Shown: positions 53,432 through 62,766, counted from the stretch's first letter. The stretch is 64,000 nt of DNA from Verminephrobacter eiseniae EF01-2 (GCF_000015565.1 NC_008786.1:4514501-4578500); one strand, 5' to 3'. Translations and numbers: made by a program. Notes: generated from the sequence alone by a model not told the origin.

Positions 53432-54742
53432 TCAGTCCGCTGCGGACAGGCGTTGCGGGTTGTTCGGATGCGTCGTCCAGTTCGCGTATGCGCCGCTGAC
53501 CCGGATGCCGGTGCGCGCATCGACCTCGCCCGGTTTCAGCGCGCGCATGGTGATGCAGTCGGGCACCGGGCAGATCGATGCGCACAGGTTGCAGCCCACG
53601 CATTCCTCTTCTTTCACCTGAAAGCGCCGCACACCGTCCACCATGGCCGTGATCGCCTGGTGCGCGCTGTCTTCGCACACCGCATGGCAGCGGCCGCAGC
53701 GGATGCAGGCCGCCTGGTCGATGACCGCTTTTTCGATGTGGTTCAGGTTCAACTGCTTCCAGTCCTTGACGCTGGGCAGGGCCTGGCCTTTGAAATCTTG
53801 CGTCGTCCGGTAGCCATGCCGGTCCATGAAGTTCGACAGCCCGTCGCACATGTCCTGCACGATCTTGAAGCCGTACACCATGGCCGCCGTGCACACCTGC
53901 ACCGTGCTGCAGCCGAGCGCAATGAACTGCGCCGCGTCGCGCCAGGTGCCGATGCCGCCGATGCCGCTCAGCGGCAGGCCGGCGGTGGGCGCATCGCGCG
54001 CAATCTCGGCCACCATGTGCAGCGCAATCGGCAGCACGGCCGGGCCGCAGTAGCCGCCGTGCGAACCCCAGCCATCGGTGCTCGGGATCATCTGCATGCG
54101 CTCCAGATCCACCCCCATCACCGAGTTGATGGTGTTGATCAGCGACACCGCGTCGGCCCCGCCGGCCCGGGCGGCGCGCGCGGCCTGGCGCACATCGGTG
54201 ATGTTGGGCGTGAGCTTGACGATCACCGGCAGCCGGCTGTAGTGCTTACACCAGGCCGTGACCAGCGTGATGTATTCGGGCACCTGCCCCACGGCGGCGC
54301 CCATGCCGCGCTCGCTCATGCCATGGGGGCAGCCGAAGTTCAGTTCGACGCCATCGGCGCCGGTGTCTTCGACCTGCGCCAGGATGTTCTTCCAGCGCAG
54401 TTCTTCGCAGGCCACCATCAGCGAAACGATCAGCGCGCGCCCGGGCCAGCGGCGCTTGACGCGCCGGATCTCGGCCAGGTTGGTGTGCAGGGGCCGGTCG
54501 GTGATCAGTTCGATGTTGTTCAAGCCGATCACGCGGCGGTCTTGCGACATCAGCGTCGCGTAGCGCGGGCCATTGACGTTGACGACCGCCGGGTCTTCGC
54601 CCAGCGTCTTCCAGACCACGCCGCCCCAGCCGGCCTCGAAGGCGCGGGTGACGTTGATCTCCTTGTCGGTCGGCGGCGCAGAGGCCAGCCAGAACGGGTT
54701 GGGGCTTGCGATGCCCAGGAAACGGCTGCGCAGATCTGCCAT
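53432..54742 (-). CDS. preA: NAD-dependent dihydropyrimidine dehydrogenase, catalytic subunit
   Basis: A protein of 436 residues. The FMN barrel occupies the first 330 or so residues (ASAPPTDKEINVTRAFEAGWGGVVWKT, ELNFGCPHGMSERGMGAAVGQ with the catalytic Cys, GIGGIGTWRDA). Two 4Fe-4S motifs follow (CIRCGRCHAVC and CVGCNLCASICPVPDC). It reduces uracil and thymine to the dihydro forms with electrons from PreT, the first step of the pathway. It lies 12 bases after preT. Confidence 0.93.
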   Translation of the reverse strand: MADLRSRFLGIASPNPFWLASAPPTDKEINVTRAFEAGWGGVVWKTLGEDPAVVNVNGPRYATLMSQDRRVIGLNNIELITDRPLHTNLAEIRRVKRRWPGRALIVSLMVACEELRWKNILAQVEDTGADGVELNFGCPHGMSERGMGAAVGQVPEYITLVTAWCKHYSRLPVIVKLTPNITDVRQAARAARAGGADAVSLINTINSVMGVDLERMQMIPSTDGWGSHGGYCGPAVLPIALHMVAEIARDAPTAGLPLSGIGGIGTWRDAAQFIALGCSTVQVCTAAMVYGFKIVQDMCDGLSNFMDRHGYRTTQDFKGQALPSVKDWKQLNLNHIEKAVIDQAACIRCGRCHAVCEDSAHQAITAMVDGVRRFQVKEEECVGCNLCASICPVPDCITMRALKPGEVDARTGIRVSGAYANWTTHPNNPQRLSAAD

Positions 54743-54754
54743 GGTGCCCTCCGG

Positions 54755-56188
54755 TCAATGCTGCCCAAGCAAGGCTTCGTGGATCGAGAGCGCGGCCTGC
54801 TTGCCATGCTGCACGGCTTGCACGGTCAGATCCGGCCCGCCCGCGCGGCAGTCGCCGCCGGCCCAGACCCGCGCCAGACTGGTGCGGCCCAGCGCGTCGG
54901 TGGCGATGCGGCCCGCCTCCAGCGCGATGCGCCGGCCCGCCGGCTCGGCCAGATAGCGCTGGCCAATGGCCTTGAGCACCATGTCGGCCGCGAGCGTGAA
55001 GCTCTCGCCGGTCTCGACCAGCCGGCCGGCCTGCAGCGCCGTTGCGGCAAAGCGCATGCCCTGCACGGCACCGTCTGCGCACAGCAGTTCCTTGGGGCTG
55101 GCCCAGTGGCGCAGCGTCACGCCCCGGGTTTGCGCCCAGGCCCGCTCCACCGGCGATGCCGGCATGTCCTCGGCGCCGCGCCGGTAGACGATGCTCACCT
55201 CCTGCGCGCCCAGCAGGCGCGCCTGCACGGCAGCATCGATCGCCGTCATGCCGCCGCCGATGACCAGCACGCGCCGGCCCACCGGCAGCGTGGACAGGTC
55301 CGCGCTCTGGCGCAGTTCGGCAATGAAATCGACCGCGTTGCGCAGGCCCGCAGGCTCGGCCCCGGGGTTGGCCATCGGAGCGGCTGCGGAGTTCGCCCCG
55401 GGGTTGGCCCCGGGATGGACCCCAGGGTTGGCCCCGGCCACCTCCAGCCCGAGCGCATTCACGCCCGCCAGCCCCAGGCCCAGGAACACCGCGTCGTAAT
55501 CGCCGAGCAGGTCGTCGAGCGCCATGTCGCGCCCCAACTGCTGGCCGGTGCGCACCTCGATGCCGCCGACCGACAGCAGCCAGGCCACCTCCTGCTGCGC
55601 GAAATCGCCGGTGGTCTTGTAGCTGGCCAGGCCATATTCATTGAGGCCGCCCGGTTTCGGACGCGCCTCGAACAGCACCACGGCGTGGCCGCGCAGCGCC
55701 AGGCCATGGGCGCAGGCCAGGCCCGCAGGCCCCGCCCCGACCACGGCCACACGGCGGCCCGTGGCCGCTGCGCGCTGGAACAGCGGCGCCCCCGGGTGGG
55801 CGAAAAAGGCATCGGTGGCGTAGCGCTGCAACCCGCCGATCGCCACCGGCTTGTCCTCATGGGTATTGCGCACACAGGCCTGCTCGCACAGCAGTTCGGT
55901 GGGGCAGACCCGGGCGCAGATGCCGCCGAGCGGGTTGGCCTGCAAGATGGCGCGCGCCGCGCCCCGGTCGTTGTCCTGCGCAATGCGCTGGATGAATGAG
56001 GGGACATCGATCCCGGTGGGGCAGGCCGTGGTGCATGGCGCGTCGTGGCAGTAGTAGCAGCGCTCGGCCTCGATCAGCGCCCGGGGCCGGGTCAGCGGCG
56101 GATGGGCGGCGCCGAAGTTGGCGGCGTAGTCAGCCGGGGTCAGGCGTGCGGCGTGCAGGCCACAGGCCCGGGTCGTGGGTGTGTCCAT
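54755..56188 (-). CDS. preT: Dihydropyrimidine dehydrogenase, NAD(P)H/FAD subunit
   Basis: A glutamate-synthase-small-chain-type flavoprotein of 477 residues. N-terminal cysteines bind Fe-S clusters (CYYCHDAPCTTACPTGID and CARVCPTELLCEQAC). Then come the FAD site (VAVVGAGPAGLACA) and the NAD(P) site (VLVIGGGMTAIDAAVQA), with a closing GGDCRAGGPDLTVQAV. It feeds electrons to PreA. Residues about 249-278 are a low-complexity insertion (ANPGVHPGANPGA type) not expected in the family; it remains in frame. Confidence 0.92.
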   Translation of the reverse strand: MDTPTTRACGLHAARLTPADYAANFGAAHPPLTRPRALIEAERCYYCHDAPCTTACPTGIDVPSFIQRIAQDNDRGAARAILQANPLGGICARVCPTELLCEQACVRNTHEDKPVAIGGLQRYATDAFFAHPGAPLFQRAAATGRRVAVVGAGPAGLACAHGLALRGHAVVLFEARPKPGGLNEYGLASYKTTGDFAQQEVAWLLSVGGIEVRTGQQLGRDMALDDLLGDYDAVFLGLGLAGVNALGLEVAGANPGVHPGANPGANSAAAPMANPGAEPAGLRNAVDFIAELRQSADLSTLPVGRRVLVIGGGMTAIDAAVQARLLGAQEVSIVYRRGAEDMPASPVERAWAQTRGVTLRHWASPKELLCADGAVQGMRFAATALQAGRLVETGESFTLAADMVLKAIGQRYLAEPAGRRIALEAGRIATDALGRTSLARVWAGGDCRAGGPDLTVQAVQHGKQAALSIHEALLGQH

Positions 56189-56264
56189 CGTGGTGGGGCC
56201 TCATCGTGGTGCGCGTGCCGGGGCTTGCCCGTCGCGGTCGCGGTAATCTACCAAGCCGTAAAAA

Positions 56265-56280
56265 TTTACCAATTGGTAAA
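56265..56280. promoter_or_regulatory. 16-bp perfect palindrome: RutR-like operator between preT and its regulator
   Basis: TTTACCAATTGGTAAA is perfectly symmetric and closely resembles the E. coli RutR site TTGACCANNTGGTCAA. It lies 77 bases from the preT start and 70 bases from the regulator start, so one dimer could control both directions. Confidence 0.8.
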
Positions 56281-56349
56281 ATCCCTGAAGCAAGCCCCAT
56301 GCCTGTCCACCCCGGGGGGACGGCGCCCGGCTTGTCCCACAATGGTGCG

Positions 56350-57054
56350 ATGACCGACATCCGCCAGTTCACCAACGACAGCGCCGCACGCGCCACCACC
56401 GACAAAGACCCCGCCCCCCGTGCACCCCGGGCCTCGCGCCTGCTCAAGGAGCAGGGCATCCTGGCGCAGGCCGAGAACCACTTTGCCCAGTTCGGCTTCG
56501 AGGGCGCATCGCTGGAGAGCATTGCTGCGGCCATCGGCATCAGCCGCCATAAGCTGCTGTACTACTTTCCCAGCAAGGAGGCGCTCTACCAGCGCGTGCT
56601 CGACGATGTGCTGACCCAGTGGCTGGCCAGCATGCAAGACATCTCGCACAGCGACGACCCGCAGCAGGCCCTGCGCCGCTACATCCACGCCAAGCTGCAT
56701 TACTCGCGCACCCGCCCCCAGGGCGTGCAGGTGTTCGCCAAAGAGGTGATTGCCGGCGCGCCGCGCTATGGCCGGGTGATCGCCGAGCGCGTCGCACCGC
56801 TGCTCAAGACCGATGTGCGCCGCTTCGCGCGCTGGGCGCGCGAAGGGCGCATCGCCAAGGTGGACTTCACGCACCTGATGTTCATCATCTGGTCGGTCAC
56901 GCAAGCCTACGCGGAACTGCAAGCGCAGTTCGCGCTGCTGCTGGGCAAGCCGGCCCTGACCGAGGGCGACTATGAAAAGGCCGAGGCGCTGATCGTGCGC
57001 ATGGTGCTCAGCGCACTGGCGCCAGATGCTGCCGGCCCGGGCCAAGCGCCATGA
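56350..57054 (+). CDS. TetR-family regulator, RutR-like
   Basis: A regulator of 234 residues. The N-terminal HTH reads ILAQAENHFAQFGFEGASLESIAAAIGISRHKLLYYFPSKEALYQRVL. The C-terminal domain (FAKEVIAGAPRYGRVI, DFTHLMFIIWSVTQAYAEL) matches the RutR/YcdC-type ligand domain, which senses uracil or thymine. Divergent from preT and next to a RutR-like palindrome, it is the probable regulator of the pyrimidine operon. An upstream in-frame ATG at 56299 is less likely because it would fall near the operator. Confidence 0.87.
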   Translation: MTDIRQFTNDSAARATTDKDPAPRAPRASRLLKEQGILAQAENHFAQFGFEGASLESIAAAIGISRHKLLYYFPSKEALYQRVLDDVLTQWLASMQDISHSDDPQQALRRYIHAKLHYSRTRPQGVQVFAKEVIAGAPRYGRVIAERVAPLLKTDVRRFARWAREGRIAKVDFTHLMFIIWSVTQAYAELQAQFALLLGKPALTEGDYEKAEALIVRMVLSALAPDAAGPGQAP

Positions 57055-57204
57055 CGCCATGACGCCATGCGCCGCCTGTCGCCTGTCGCCTGCGGCGTGC
57101 GCGCAGACGCGCGGGCTGCGGCATCTGCGGCCCTTGCTGCGTCGCCTGCGGCGTGCGCGCCTGGAGGCTGTATCGTGACGGCCCCGTCTTTCAGGAACTG
57201 CCCC

Positions 57205-57552
57205 ATGCCGAAAACCACTTTCGCACCTTTCGCGGCCATGCTCGGCGGCCTGGCCACGGTGCTGACGCTGGCCGCTTGCGCCGGCAACGGGCAGACCCCG
57301 GCAGCGCCCGGTGCCGCGGCTGCTGCGGCTGCTGCGGCTGCCCCGGGGGGACTGTGCAATGCGCAGCCGGCGCAGGTGGTGCTGGGGCAAAGCAGCACGG
57401 CATCGGTGGTGGAGTCCGCAAGGGCGCGCTCCGGCGCGCGGATGGCGCGCATCCTGCGGCCCGGGCAGACCATCACCAAGGAGTTCAACGCGCAGCGGCT
57501 CAGCCTGCAGGTGGACGGCAACGGCCGCATCATCACCGCGCGCTGCGGCTGA
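57205..57552 (+). CDS. Lipoprotein with I78-type peptidase inhibitor domain
   Basis: A protein of 115 residues. The signal peptide ends in a lipobox (VLTLAACAG), then comes an Ala/Gly/Pro linker with an (AAA)n run. The mature domain (CNAQPAQVVLGQSSTASVVESAR, ARILRPGQTITKEFNAQRLSLQVD, GRIITARCG) has the I78 pattern with two flanking cysteines. These small proteins inhibit serine proteases. The longer open frame from 57067 lacks a signal peptide and is less likely. Confidence 0.82.
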   Translation: MPKTTFAPFAAMLGGLATVLTLAACAGNGQTPAAPGAAAAAAAAAAPGGLCNAQPAQVVLGQSSTASVVESARARSGARMARILRPGQTITKEFNAQRLSLQVDGNGRIITARCG

Positions 57553-57641
57553 GCGCTGCGCGCATTGCCGTCGAGCGCGCTGCGCGTTGCAGTTGATCGC
57601 GCCGTGCGCAGGCCGTGGCGGCGGCCGCCGATCGCCCCCGA

Positions 57642-58925
57642 TCAGCGCTCCCGATCGGCCAGAAACAGCACCTGCAAGTCGTTCAGGAAGTCCAGGCCCC
57701 GTGGCGTGGCGCGTATGCGCTCCATGCTGCGCTCGATCAGACCTTGGCGCTCGGCGCTCGCCAGACCTTCGGCGATGGCCGACAGCGGCAGGCCGGTGCG
57801 GGCCATGAAGTCCTGCGGCGCGAAGCCGTCGCACAGGCGCAGCGCGTTGAGCATGAACTCGAACGGCAGATCGGCCCGGCGCACCTCCTCGTCCTGCGCC
57901 AATGCGCGCCCGGCCAGGGCCTGCTCCATGTACCGGCCCGGTTCGCGCAGCCGCACCTGCCGCACCACCCGGTGCGCAAAGCTGAGCTTGCTGTGGGCGC
58001 CTGCGCCTATGCCCAGGTAGTCGCCAAACTGCCAGTAGTTGGTGTTGTGGGCGCATTGCTGGCCGGGCCGCGCGTAGGCCGAGATTTCGTAGCGCGCCAG
58101 CCCGGCCTGCCCGGTCAGTTGCGTGATGCGGTCGAGCATCGCATAGGCCAGGTCGTCCTCGGGCAGGGCCGGGGGAAACTTGGCGAAGCGGGTGTTGGGC
58201 TCGATCGTCAACTGGTAGACGCTGATGTGCGGCGGCTCGAGCGCCAACGCCTGGCGCAAGTCCTGCTCCAACTCTTGCAGGGTCTGGCCCGGCAGCGCGT
58301 ACATGATGTCGAGGTTGAAGGTCTCGAACGCCTGGGCCGCCTCTTGCACTGCGGCCAGGGCCTGGGCGCGGTCGTGCACCCGGCCCAGGGCCGCGAGGTG
58401 CCGGTCAGCGAAACTTTGCACTCCCACCGACAAGCGTGTCACGCCCGCCGCCCGGAAGGCCCGGAAGCGCTCTTTCTCGAAGCTGCCGGGATTGGCCTCC
58501 AGCGTGATCTCGCAGGCGGGCACGAGCGGCAGGCGGGCGCGGATGGCGCCGATCAACTGGTCGATCGCGGCGGGCGAAAACAGGCTGGGCGTGCCCCCGC
58601 CGATGAAGACGCTGCGCACCATGCGGCCCCAGACCAGCGGCAGCGCCGCCTCCAGGTCGGCCATCAGCGCCGCCAGGTAGCGCTGCTCGGGCAGTGGTTC
58701 GGCGGCGCTCCCGGCGTTGCCGGCGCGCAAGGCATGCGAGTTGAAGTCGCAATAAGGGCATTTGCGCAGGCACCAGGGCAGATGCACGTACAGCGACAGC
58801 GGCGGCAGCACGGGCAACTGCAGGCTGCCGGGCCGCAGGTAATGCGCAACGTCGCGCACCGGGGCGGCCGTGATGGACGCAGCGCTGGCCATGGGCTTGG
58901 CCGGGCGGGCGCGCGCGACGGTCAC
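57642..58925 (-). CDS. hemW: Radical SAM heme chaperone HemW
   Basis: A protein of 427 residues. The radical-SAM triad is in YVHLPWCLRKCPYCDFNSH (CX3CX2C), with the HemW extras FIGGGTPSLFSP, LEANPGSFEKERF and NLDIMYALPGQTLQEL, and the C-terminal HemN_C domain. It lacks the HemN-specific tail and so should insert heme into respiratory proteins rather than oxidise coproporphyrinogen. It overlaps rdgB by 4 bases (ATGA), as in most Burkholderiales. Confidence 0.92.
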   Translation of the reverse strand: MTVARARPAKPMASAASITAAPVRDVAHYLRPGSLQLPVLPPLSLYVHLPWCLRKCPYCDFNSHALRAGNAGSAAEPLPEQRYLAALMADLEAALPLVWGRMVRSVFIGGGTPSLFSPAAIDQLIGAIRARLPLVPACEITLEANPGSFEKERFRAFRAAGVTRLSVGVQSFADRHLAALGRVHDRAQALAAVQEAAQAFETFNLDIMYALPGQTLQELEQDLRQALALEPPHISVYQLTIEPNTRFAKFPPALPEDDLAYAMLDRITQLTGQAGLARYEISAYARPGQQCAHNTNYWQFGDYLGIGAGAHSKLSFAHRVVRQVRLREPGRYMEQALAGRALAQDEEVRRADLPFEFMLNALRLCDGFAPQDFMARTGLPLSAIAEGLASAERQGLIERSMERIRATPRGLDFLNDLQVLFLADRER

Positions 58926-59521
58926 AACCAGCGCTCGCGCAGCAAGGCCAGCATCTGCTGCGCTGCGCGGCCACGGTGGCTGTGGGCGTTTTTCACTTCG
59001 GCAGGCAGTTCGGCAAAGGTCTTGCCAAGCCCGGGCAGGAGCAGCACCGGGTCGAACCCGAAACCGTTGCTGCCGCGCGGCGCGCGCGTGATCTGGCCGA
59101 CCACGCGGCCGACGGCGATCAGCGGCTCCGGGTCGTCGGGGCTGCGCACGGCCACCAGCGTGCTGACCAGCGCGGCGCGGCGCTCATCGATGCCTTGCAT
59201 CTGCTCCAGCAAGGCGCGCACATTGTTGGCCTCGCCCCTGGCATGGCCGAACCGGGTCGCGTAGTCGGCCGTGTCCACACCCGGCAGCCCGCCAAAGGCG
59301 TCGACGCACAGGCCGGCGTCGTCGGCCAGCGCCGGCAGGCCGGTATGCGCGGCGGCAAAACGCGCCTTGGCCAGCGCGTTCTCGACGAAAGTGCGAAAAG
59401 GCTCGGCGGCCTGGCCCACGCCCAGGTCGGCCTGGCGCTGCAGTTCGACGCCCAGCGGCGCGAGCATGGTTTGCAACTCGGCCAGTTTGCCGGGGTTGTT
59501 CGATGCGAGCACGATCTTCAT
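58922..59521 (-). CDS. rdgB: XTP/dITP diphosphatase (non-canonical purine NTP pyrophosphatase)
   Basis: A Ham1-family enzyme of 199 residues that removes ITP and XTP from the nucleotide pool. SNNPGKLAELQTML at the N-terminus, LADDAGLCVDAFGGLPGV (catalytic Asp region) and GSNGFGFDPVLLLPG followed by SHRGRA at the end are diagnostic. It is coupled to hemW. Confidence 0.94.
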   Translation of the reverse strand: MKIVLASNNPGKLAELQTMLAPLGVELQRQADLGVGQAAEPFRTFVENALAKARFAAAHTGLPALADDAGLCVDAFGGLPGVDTADYATRFGHARGEANNVRALLEQMQGIDERRAALVSTLVAVRSPDDPEPLIAVGRVVGQITRAPRGSNGFGFDPVLLLPGLGKTFAELPAEVKNAHSHRGRAAQQMLALLRERWL

Positions 59522-59673
59522 CGGGTCGGGATGCGCGTGGGCGCATGGTTCCTGTGCGTTGGTTGCCGTCGGTCAGTGGGGAGATCAGGGAGATCAGGGA
59601 GATCGGGCGCCCGGCCGCTGCCGCCCCGCTGCCTTTGCGGCGCGATGCGCTCGGGTCTTGCCGCGTCGGGCCA

Positions 59674-60573
59674 TCAGGTCTTGCGCGCCGTGGCGCGGCG
59701 AATGACCTCGTTGATCGCGGCGATGGAGCGCTCGATCGTCGTCTCGTCCTGCTCCTCGACCGCTTCTTCGGGCGGCCTGGCCTGTATCGTGGAGGCAAAC
59801 AGGCCGGCGCGGTCGTCGACAACCCCCTCCCGGGGGGGCGCCAGCGCATCGGGCATCTCCCACTCGAGCGCCACTGCGGTGACGTTGTCGCTGTTGTCGC
59901 CGGCCTTGCGCAAAGCCTCTTCCACCAGACCGGGCACGGCGCGCGAGACCGTGTTGCGCGCCAGCAGCCGGGCAATGTCTGCGTCGCTGAGCGTGCTCCA
60001 CAGGCCATCGGAGCACAGCAGGATGCGGTCGCCCTGCTCCAGGTGCACGGGGCCGGCGAGGTCGTAAATGGGCTTGGTCGGGGAACCCAGGCAGGTAAAC
60101 AGCACGTTGCGGTTGATGCGCTCTTGCCCGGGCGGCGGGGTGTTGCGCAGTTCCATGTAGGAGTGGTCGCGCGTGCGGGTCAGCAGCGCGGCATTGCGCA
60201 CCATGTACAGGCGCGAGTCGCCGCAATGGATCCAACTGGCGCTGCCGGCTTGCAGCACGGCGGCCACCAGGGTCGTGCGCGGCGTGTCGGACATGCCCTT
60301 GTCGGCCGCGTAGCGCAGGATCTGGTGGTGAGCGACCAGCAGCGCATCGGTGAGGAAACCCTGCACATCGCTGAGCTGCGGCTTGGCCTGGCGCTGGAAC
60401 AGCGCCGAGACGGTCTGCAATGCAAGCTGCGCCGCCACCTCGCCCTCGGGGTGTCCGCCCATGCCGTCGGCCAGCACGAACAGGCCCGACTCGCGCGTGT
60501 AGCAATAGCCCATGCGGTCTTCGTTCTTGTCTCGGCCGCCCTGGCGGCTGATCTGGAATACGGAGAACTTCAT
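59674..60573 (-). CDS. PP2C-type serine/threonine phosphatase
   Basis: A protein of 299 residues with the PP2C metal-binding Asp motifs: RQGGRDKNEDRMGYCY, LFVLADGMGGHPEGEVAAQ, SWIHCGDSRLYMVRN and LLCSDGLWSTLSDADIARLL. It overlaps the end of the kinase gene by 4 bases, so kinase and phosphatase form a translationally coupled pair with opposing activities. The 152 bases between it and rdgB contain a short GGGAGATCA tandem repeat and no gene. Confidence 0.93.
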   Translation of the reverse strand: MKFSVFQISRQGGRDKNEDRMGYCYTRESGLFVLADGMGGHPEGEVAAQLALQTVSALFQRQAKPQLSDVQGFLTDALLVAHHQILRYAADKGMSDTPRTTLVAAVLQAGSASWIHCGDSRLYMVRNAALLTRTRDHSYMELRNTPPPGQERINRNVLFTCLGSPTKPIYDLAGPVHLEQGDRILLCSDGLWSTLSDADIARLLARNTVSRAVPGLVEEALRKAGDNSDNVTAVALEWEMPDALAPPREGVVDDRAGLFASTIQARPPEEAVEEQDETTIERSIAAINEVIRRATARKT

Positions 60574-61592
60574 TTGGGCCTGGCTCCATGAGCGATGACT
60601 TCGGTCGACGCCTTCTGCTCACTCTTTTTCAAGTCCGACGACACCATGGTGTCGAGCTGCAACCGCATCTTCTCGGCCACCGTGAGCTTGGTGTAACGGC
60701 GCTCGCCTTCGCGGCTGAGTTCCTTTTGCAGCGCAAACACCGACTGCGGGCGCGACAGCGGGTCGAGCGCCATGCACCATTGCACCATCTCGATGAGGTT
60801 GTCGGAATACACCCCGCGCAGCTTGGTCAGCGCCAGCGCGAGGCGGTCTTTCTCGATGCGCTGGGGCACCTCGTTTGGCGGAAAACCCTGCATGCTGGCG
60901 TAGATACAGGCGCCGATCGCGTAGATGTCGGTCCACGGGCCCATCGAGGAATCGCGCCGGTACATCTCGGGGGCCGCGAAACCGGGCGTGTACATCGGGC
61001 GTATGAAGTTGCCCTCTTTGGACAGCACCTCGCGGGCCGCGCCGAAGTCGATCATCACCGCCTTGTTGCTGTCGGTGATGAAGATGTTGGCCGGCTTGAT
61101 ATCCAGGTGCAGCATCTTGTGCTGGTGCACGATGCGCAGGCCGCGCAGCACCTCGTCGAACAAGGAGCGGATGGTGGACTCGCGAAACACCTTTTGCGTC
61201 TTGAGGTCGCGCGCGGTGACGATGAAGTCCTGCAAGGTCGCGCCCTCCAGATAATTCATCACCATGTAGACCGTTTCGTTTTCGCGGAAGAAATTGAGCA
61301 CGCTCACCACCGATGCGTGCGATATCTGCGCCAGCGCGCGCCCCTCTTCAAAAAAGCTCTTGAGCCCCAGGCGGTACAGCGAGAGCTTGTCCGACGGCAC
61401 CTTGGGCAGCAACTCCCCGGGCGCGCGCGTGGCCAGCGCTGCGGGCAGGTATTCCTTGATGGCCACCTGCTGGCCTTCGGGATCCAGGGCCAGATAGACC
61501 ACGCCGAAGCCGCCAGAGGACAGCCGGCGCACCACGCGGTAGCCCCCTATGAGGGTATCTGGCAGCAGAGGAGCCGGCTTGATTTTTGACAT
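60570..61592 (-). CDS. Hanks-type serine/threonine protein kinase
   Basis: A soluble kinase of 340 residues, without a transmembrane helix. Glycine loop LSSGGFGVVYLA, catalytic lysine in VAIKEYLP, catalytic loop HLDIKPANIF (Asp present, the usual Arg replaced by Leu), metal loop IDFGAA, and APE in FAAPEMY. The non-RD catalytic loop suggests activation without activation-loop phosphorylation. The start at 61592 gives the family's N-terminus; the frame opens 20 codons further upstream. Confidence 0.9.
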   Translation of the reverse strand: MSKIKPAPLLPDTLIGGYRVVRRLSSGGFGVVYLALDPEGQQVAIKEYLPAALATRAPGELLPKVPSDKLSLYRLGLKSFFEEGRALAQISHASVVSVLNFFRENETVYMVMNYLEGATLQDFIVTARDLKTQKVFRESTIRSLFDEVLRGLRIVHQHKMLHLDIKPANIFITDSNKAVMIDFGAAREVLSKEGNFIRPMYTPGFAAPEMYRRDSSMGPWTDIYAIGACIYASMQGFPPNEVPQRIEKDRLALALTKLRGVYSDNLIEMVQWCMALDPLSRPQSVFALQKELSREGERRYTKLTVAEKMRLQLDTMVSSDLKKSEQKASTEVIAHGARPK

Positions 61593-61668
61593 ATTTTGCG
61601 AAGGAATCTGGTAGGTAGGGCGGAACCAGGATAATCGCCGGATCGCAAGCAACCATCAAAAAAATCCA

Positions 61669-62586
61669 ATGCCAGTCTACAGCATGACCGGATACGCCAG
61701 TGCACGACATGGCACCACCGTTGCTGGCGCCGAGAGCGGGGCCCGCGCTACGCCCGCCCGCAGGCTGGGGCTGGAAATCCGTTCGGTCAACGCTCGTTTT
61801 CTGGACATAGCGTTGCGTTTGCCCGACGAATTGCGCGCTGCCGAGCCCCTGCTGCGCAGTTTGCTCACGGCCCGGCTCAAGCGCGGCAAGGTCGAGGTGC
61901 GCGTAGCGCTGGACAACGAAGACAGCCCCCATTTGCAAGACCCGCAACCGAAGCTGCTGCAGCGGCTGAACTCGTTGCAGGACTCGGTTCTGGCCTGGCT
62001 GCCGGGCGCCGCCCCCCTGAGCGTGGCCGACGCGCTGCGCCTGTGCGCCACCCCCCAGACCGGCAGCGAAGACGGGAGCCAGGCCATCGCCGCGCTGGCA
62101 GAGCAAGCGCTGGACGCGCTGATGGCTGCCCGGGAACGCGAAGGCCAGCGCCTGGTGGACGCGCTGCTGGAGCGGCTGTGGCAATTGCGCAAACTGACAC
62201 AGCAAGCCGCCCCGATGGTGCCGGCGCTGGTCGAGCAGCAGCGCCAGCGCTTTCTGGAGCGCTGGAAAGAAGCCATGGCGCTGACCGATGGCGCCACCTT
62301 GCCCGAGGCGGCGCGCGAGCGCGCGCTGACGGAAGCCACGGCCTTTGCGCTGCGCATCGACGTAGCCGAAGAACTGACCCGGCTCGACGCGCACCTCGAT
62401 GAAATCGAGCGCCTGCTGAAAAAGGGCGGCGAGGCAGGCAAACGCCTGGACTTCCTGATCCAGGAACTGCACCGCGAAGCCAACACCCTGGGCGCCAAAT
62501 CCGCAGCGCTGGATCTGACCCGCATCAGCGTGGACATGAAGGTGCTGATCGAGCAAATGCGCGAGCAGGTGCAGAACATAGAGTGA
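61669..62586 (+). CDS. yicC: YicC-family endoribonuclease
   Basis: A protein of 305 residues. The N-terminal YSMTGYAS and LEIRSVNARFLDIALRLP, plus the C-terminal RLDFLIQELHREANTLGAKS and DMKVLIEQMREQVQNIE, are family hallmarks. YicC proteins cleave small RNAs and structured RNA. In related genomes gmk follows; here an integrase does. It diverges from the kinase gene across 76 bases, which should hold both promoters. Confidence 0.92.
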   Translation: MPVYSMTGYASARHGTTVAGAESGARATPARRLGLEIRSVNARFLDIALRLPDELRAAEPLLRSLLTARLKRGKVEVRVALDNEDSPHLQDPQPKLLQRLNSLQDSVLAWLPGAAPLSVADALRLCATPQTGSEDGSQAIAALAEQALDALMAAREREGQRLVDALLERLWQLRKLTQQAAPMVPALVEQQRQRFLERWKEAMALTDGATLPEAARERALTEATAFALRIDVAEELTRLDAHLDEIERLLKKGGEAGKRLDFLIQELHREANTLGAKSAALDLTRISVDMKVLIEQMREQVQNIE

Positions 62587-62691
62587 GGTTTCAGGGCGGC
62601 ACATGCCATCCGAAAACCCCTTGAAAATCAGTTGGTTAGCGTGGCTTTGGATGTCATGAGGTAGCAAGCGATTTCAGCGTAGCGCACGATT

Positions 62692-62766
62692 CCTGTGGGG
62701 TAAATCGTGGGGTAAATGGACTGCCCCCACGACTTCGGGACAGCGCCCGAATTTTTACCCCACAGG
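62692..62766. repeat. Inverted and direct repeats upstream of the integrase (candidate attachment/arm region)
   Basis: CCTGTGGGGTAAA (62692-62704) faces its exact inverse TTTACCCCACAGG (62754-62766). A direct copy of GTGGGGTAAAT follows the first arm at 62707-62717. Such clustered repeats next to an integrase gene fit recombinase arm sites or a promoter operator. No tRNA gene is visible in the 62587-62796 gap. Confidence 0.5.
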
